Assembly: GCA_024220505.1 (NCBI GenBank)
Contig: JAKZZE010000017.1
Location: 62,001 to 126,000 of the forward strand
Reading direction: 5' to 3'
DNA from: Rhizopus arrhizus
Lineage: Eukaryota; Mucoromycota; Mucoromycetes; Mucorales; Rhizopodaceae
Length of the DNA: 64,000 bases
The notes below the pieces were generated by a model. That model was not told where the DNA came from. It made no database searches and saw only the letters and a list, made by a program, of their open reading frames with translations. The translations under genes and the position numbers were made by a program. This document shows positions 60,901 through 64,000 of the stretch, in pieces (positions within the stretch are counted from its first letter, which is position 1; the number at the start of each line of letters is the position of its first letter).

Positions 60901-62832
60901 TCTAGTTCTGATGAGGCTACATCGACTACTTCTGACAAGGAACCTACGCCTACTACTAAATCTAGCTCTGATGAGGCTACATCGACTACTACATCTAGTT
61001 CTGATGAGGCTACATCGACTACTTCTGACAAGGAACCTACGCCTACTACTACATCTAGTTCTGATGAAGCTACATCGACTACTACATCTAGTTCTGATGA
61101 GGCTACATCGACTACTTCTGACAAGGAACCTACGCCTACTACTACATCTAGTTCTGATGAGGCTACATCGACTACTTCTGACAAGGAACCTACGCCTACT
61201 ACTACATCTAGTTCTGATGAGGCTACATCGACTACTTCTGACAAGGAACCTACGCCTACTACTAAATCTAGTTCTGATGAGGCTACATCGACTATTACAA
61301 CCAGTAGTGACGCAGATAGAGCTACATCTACTTCCACAAATGACAGCACTTCATTGACAAAGACTGATGGTCCGACGACCATAACAACAACTTCTGAAGC
61401 TACCCCAACAACTGAGAGTTCAACCATCAGTTCTAGCTCAAGTAGTGAATCTGCCAAAGCAACAGATACTCAAACATCATCTACAGATAAAGAAACTAGC
61501 ACAGCTAATCAAACGTCTGCTACTATAACAGAAACTAATACGAGTTCTTCTATTAGTAGTTCTGCAACGGCAACAGCAACAGATAGTGAGACAACAACAA
61601 GTAGCACTACAAAATCTACTGATAGCACTACAAGCCTTACCGAGACATCAACGGATAAAGCTACTGCTACTGCTACCGATACCTCACATGTTTCTACAAC
61701 AGAAACACCTTCTACTTCAACTACAGCCACTACAACTACCACAACACCAACCACAACTACTACTACGACCACTACAACTACAACTACGACTACCACAACA
61801 TCTTCTTCGTCTACTACTACTACTGTCTTTGTGCCCACATCAACTTACCATTATCAAACTCTTTCATGGCTAAGTGGATTCACTTATTCTATTCCTACAA
61901 CAAGTAGCTCACCCTCCACTCTCGTCTCTGGCTCTTCTTCTTCTTCTCCATCTACTTCATCTACCGAAACAGTAGCAGCAGCCACCCCTTCTTCTACAGC
62001 CTCTACTGATGAAAGCATCCCTGAATACATTGCGCCTAATGTGGACGCTATTATTCCAAGTAAGTTACCTAAAAAATCATGATTTACATAATACTAACAC
62101 TTTTTTTTATTACTAGAAACAAGTACATATGTAACAATGAAGTTTACGCAACTCTCCTACCCTCAAATGGTTCAAGATGCTGTGTTAACCGCTGAATTTG
62201 TACAAGCATTACCAGTATATATAAGTAGCTCATTGAATATCACAGCTGACGATGTGATTGTAATTACCATCACAAGCGCTCCTTCTTCTGCCAAGAAAAA
62301 GCGAGATACAAACACTAGTGACTCTGGAATCGTTGTATCAATGGCTATTCCTGCAGATAAAGTGACTGAACTCAAGAATTTGATAGAGAATACAGAATCA
62401 GCACTTTATTCAACATCCAATGGTCAATTAGCTACTTTGCTTGATTCGTCTTATTTTGTGAGTGCTGCTTCTACTTCTTCTAATGTCTCTAGTCAACAAA
62501 GTATGAATGATCCCAACGGTTCAACTAGTAACAGTACTAGCAGTGGCACGAAATCGAATGGAGGCTTATCAAAGGGTGCATTGATTGGTATTTGTGTCTC
62601 TATAGGTGTAGTTGTGTATGCAGCAGCTACTGTAGTGTTTTACAAGGTCTATCAAAGACGAAAGCGTGCAAAAGAACAAGAAGCATTGGCAGATCATCAA
62701 TTGTTTGCGCAAAGTATATCTGAACCTATTATGCAAGACAATTCATTTGGATGGACAAATCCTCACATGATTTCACAACCACCGCACCTTGTATCAACAC
62801 ACCCTTTGTATGATCGTGGTAATCAATGGTAA
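57680..62832 (+). CDS. Large Ser/Thr-rich mucin-like single-pass membrane protein
   Basis: 1,646 aa in four exons (57680-57811, 57914-59428, 59482-62059, 62117-62832), all phases consistent. The start gives a signal peptide (YFIRFLLVVLVAFACIQLAEA) followed by a Lys-Arg site (HVKRDV). Exon 2 is repeats of the type THKTTTEKSTTTEKPTS, Lys/Glu-containing; exon 3 is Ser/Thr/Asp-rich with an array of SSSDEATSTTSDKEPTPTT units. Exon 4 encodes a folded extracellular domain (FTQLSYPQMVQDAVLTAEFV...DVIVITITSA) with a second dibasic site (AKKKRDT), then a transmembrane helix (ALIGICVSIGVVVYAAATVV) with a basic stop-transfer KVYQRRKRAK and a 55-60-residue cytosolic tail. Layout resembles signalling mucins such as Msb2/Hkr1: heavily O-glycosylated stalk, membrane-near domain, short tail. 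That role is inferred; homology was not tested. Confidence 0.82.
58769..59320. repeat. 138-bp (46-aa) tandem repeat array in the mucin gene
   Basis: The word TCTGCGACTACTGAGAAATC recurs at 58769, 58907, 59045 and 59183, exactly 138 bp apart each time. The unit is a higher-order repeat built from shorter ACTGAAAAG-type words. Units one and four share variant bases that two and three lack. Confidence 0.85.
60745..61296. repeat. 60-bp/33-bp tandem repeat array in the mucin gene
   Basis: The TCTGACAAGGA start of the 20-aa unit recurs at 60745, 60805, 60931, 61024, 61117, 61177 and 61237. Spacings are 60, 126, 93, 93, 60 and 60 bp, that is 60 plus zero, two, one, one, zero and zero extra 33-bp half-units (TTSSSDEATST). 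All spacings are multiples of three. Confidence 0.85.
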
Positions 62833-62932
62833 AAAGAAAATAGAGAGAGGCTATCCTTTTATTAGAGTGCCCTCCTTTTTCATCTATTAAATTTTTTATT
62901 GAAATGTAACTTTTTATTTTTTTTTTTATTTT

Positions 62933-63000
62933 TTAATCTTCATCTTCTTCTGTACCAAAATAACGATCTATTATAAAGTAAGACACAAAAATTCATATAA

Positions 63001-63052
<52 letters not shown>

Positions 63053-64000
63053 TCCAAAATTTCCAATGCCTGGTTCAATCCAAAGTTTCTCTTTATTAAG
63101 ACCCGGATCTACCATAGATGTAACAATCTTTACACGAGGAAAAGCATTGCTAATCACCGTCAGTCCGATTTGTGCTGCAAGAAAAGATACAAAGATGATT
63201 CGATCCTATAATTGGGTACATATTAATAAACGAAAAGATTGAATGACATTTATTTACCTCAGGTACTTCATGATCCAACAAGACACGGATAGCCATGAGT
63301 GCAGCAGCTCCTGTACCTACCATAGCATCCATTAAGACAATATTGTAGTCGCATACATCTTTGGGTAGCTTGCAGTAGTGAAGTTCCGGGTCCCCAGTAT
63401 TTGGATCTGTCTGAATCAACAATTTACCAATTGTCGCATCACTAAATACACGTTTTAAACCAGCTTCCATGGTTCCACCAGCGCGTAGAATAGAAACGCC
63501 GCAGATCTACTTACAAGATTAGCATTGAATAATACGAAAATGATAGTAGTAGAAACCTTTTGACTGTATTTTAATCCTTGATAAATTTCATTAATGGGTG
63601 TAGTTACTGTTAAGGGCACAGAAGGAAGCAAATTAATTGCACTACACAAAATTTTGTTTTGTTAGTTTTAAATATAAATTGTTTAATTAATATTATTTTA
63701 CTATTCCATTAATAACACAGCCAGTCGATCAGCATAAAATACAAATTCATCTCTTTCTGTTTTACAATCTCTTAAAATGGTATGAATACCCCTTATCTGG
63801 TTTGTTCCAGGTAGCACATGAGCATTGCTTGGTATCTCTTCATTTACTGGTGTATCTAACAAACCAAAGCGAAAATTAATGACGTTTTCATTTAATTGCG
63901 TCTGAATATGTTTTGTCATTAAATCAATAGCAATCACATTTTCTAAGCCTCTTGGAATAATCTATTATAAAACACATTAGCTATAATCTATATATGTTTT
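62933..64000 (-). CDS. Uridine kinase/UPRT-domain protein (Urk1/UCKL1 type), 3' part only
   Basis: C-terminal uracil-phosphoribosyltransferase-like domain of a uridine-cytidine kinase (pyrimidine salvage). The gene runs off the right edge, so the N-terminal kinase half is not in view. Visible in order: [20 protein letters not shown], the link from kinase to UPRT domain in Urk1/UCKL1; [74 protein letters not shown], the PRPP-binding loop position; and a stop after TEEDED at 62933-62935. Introns lie at about 63962 (edge of exon), 63700-63645, 63556-63508, 63258-63207 and 63051-62970. The last contains a 45-nt poly(A) run in the sense strand directly behind the donor. Stand-alone UPRT lacks the [14 protein letters not shown] linker. 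Confidence 0.85.
63005..63049. repeat. 45-nt poly(T) tract in the uridine-kinase gene intron
   Basis: Uninterrupted T run. On the gene's strand the donor GGAG|GT is followed at once by the A run. Confidence 0.9.

Noticed and set aside
58769..61296. Regular repeats resembling a CRISPR-like array
   Set aside because: Units are contiguous, coding and multiples of three with no unique spacers, inside a eukaryotic mucin gene.

Overview
The window is nuclear DNA of a filamentous fungus, most likely an early-diverging Mucoromycota (Mucorales-type) genome. The genes are compact and AT-rich, with many short GT-AG introns of about 45-65 nt. Untranslated regions are pyrimidine-rich, and there are poly(A)/poly(T) runs of 30-45 nt. 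The gene content is eukaryotic: kinesins, an RBR ubiquitin ligase, Ras-GEF, MYST acetyltransferase, exosome subunit, PUF protein, Yippee and OLA1. The taxon is an inference from this style; no rRNA or marker gene is present.

Layout. 0-32.4 kb is gene-rich: a pepsin-like protein that has lost its second catalytic Asp, a Pub1/TIA-1 RNA-binding protein, exosome subunit Rrp43, a 3.2-kb gene-poor stretch, a SAM-domain kinesin-13, a CYSTM protein, a CAMK-like kinase, an RNF216-type RBR ligase, a small acidic protein, a kinesin-4, an SH3-WW-RasGEF, Cmr1/WDR76, a dead Fanzor copy, a bZIP factor and a Jsn1-like RRM-PUF protein.

32.4-42.2 kb is a graveyard of mobile DNA: a 515-bp inverted duplication of a broken Tc1/mariner copy, pieces of one non-LTR retrotransposon family and orphan TIR-like ends. 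An apparently intact four-exon Yippee gene survives in it. 42.2-46 kb holds OLA1 and a penta-EF-hand protein.

The most interesting object is at 46,988-49,847: a 2.86-kb transposon with 135-bp terminal inverted repeats and a TA duplication. It carries one two-exon gene for a 693-aa Fanzor (eukaryotic TnpB/Cas12 relative) with all three RuvC catalytic acids and the zinc ribbon readable. The short non-coding stretch between its stop codon and the TIR is the natural candidate for its guide RNA. A second, decayed Fanzor of another lineage lies at about 26.86-27.74 kb.

49.8-64 kb: a LINE 3' fragment, a small palindromic MITE-like element, a MYST acetyltransferase with PHD fingers (Sas3/Mst2/KAT6 type), a MATE transporter, a 1,646-aa mucin-like membrane protein with two tandem-repeat arrays, and the 3' part of a uridine kinase/UPRT-domain gene that runs off the right edge.

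The housekeeping genes do not form one pathway. Several are RNA-metabolism genes (Pub1-like, Rrp43, Jsn1-like PUF) or microtubule motors (two kinesins), but no operon-like logic is expected in this kind of genome.
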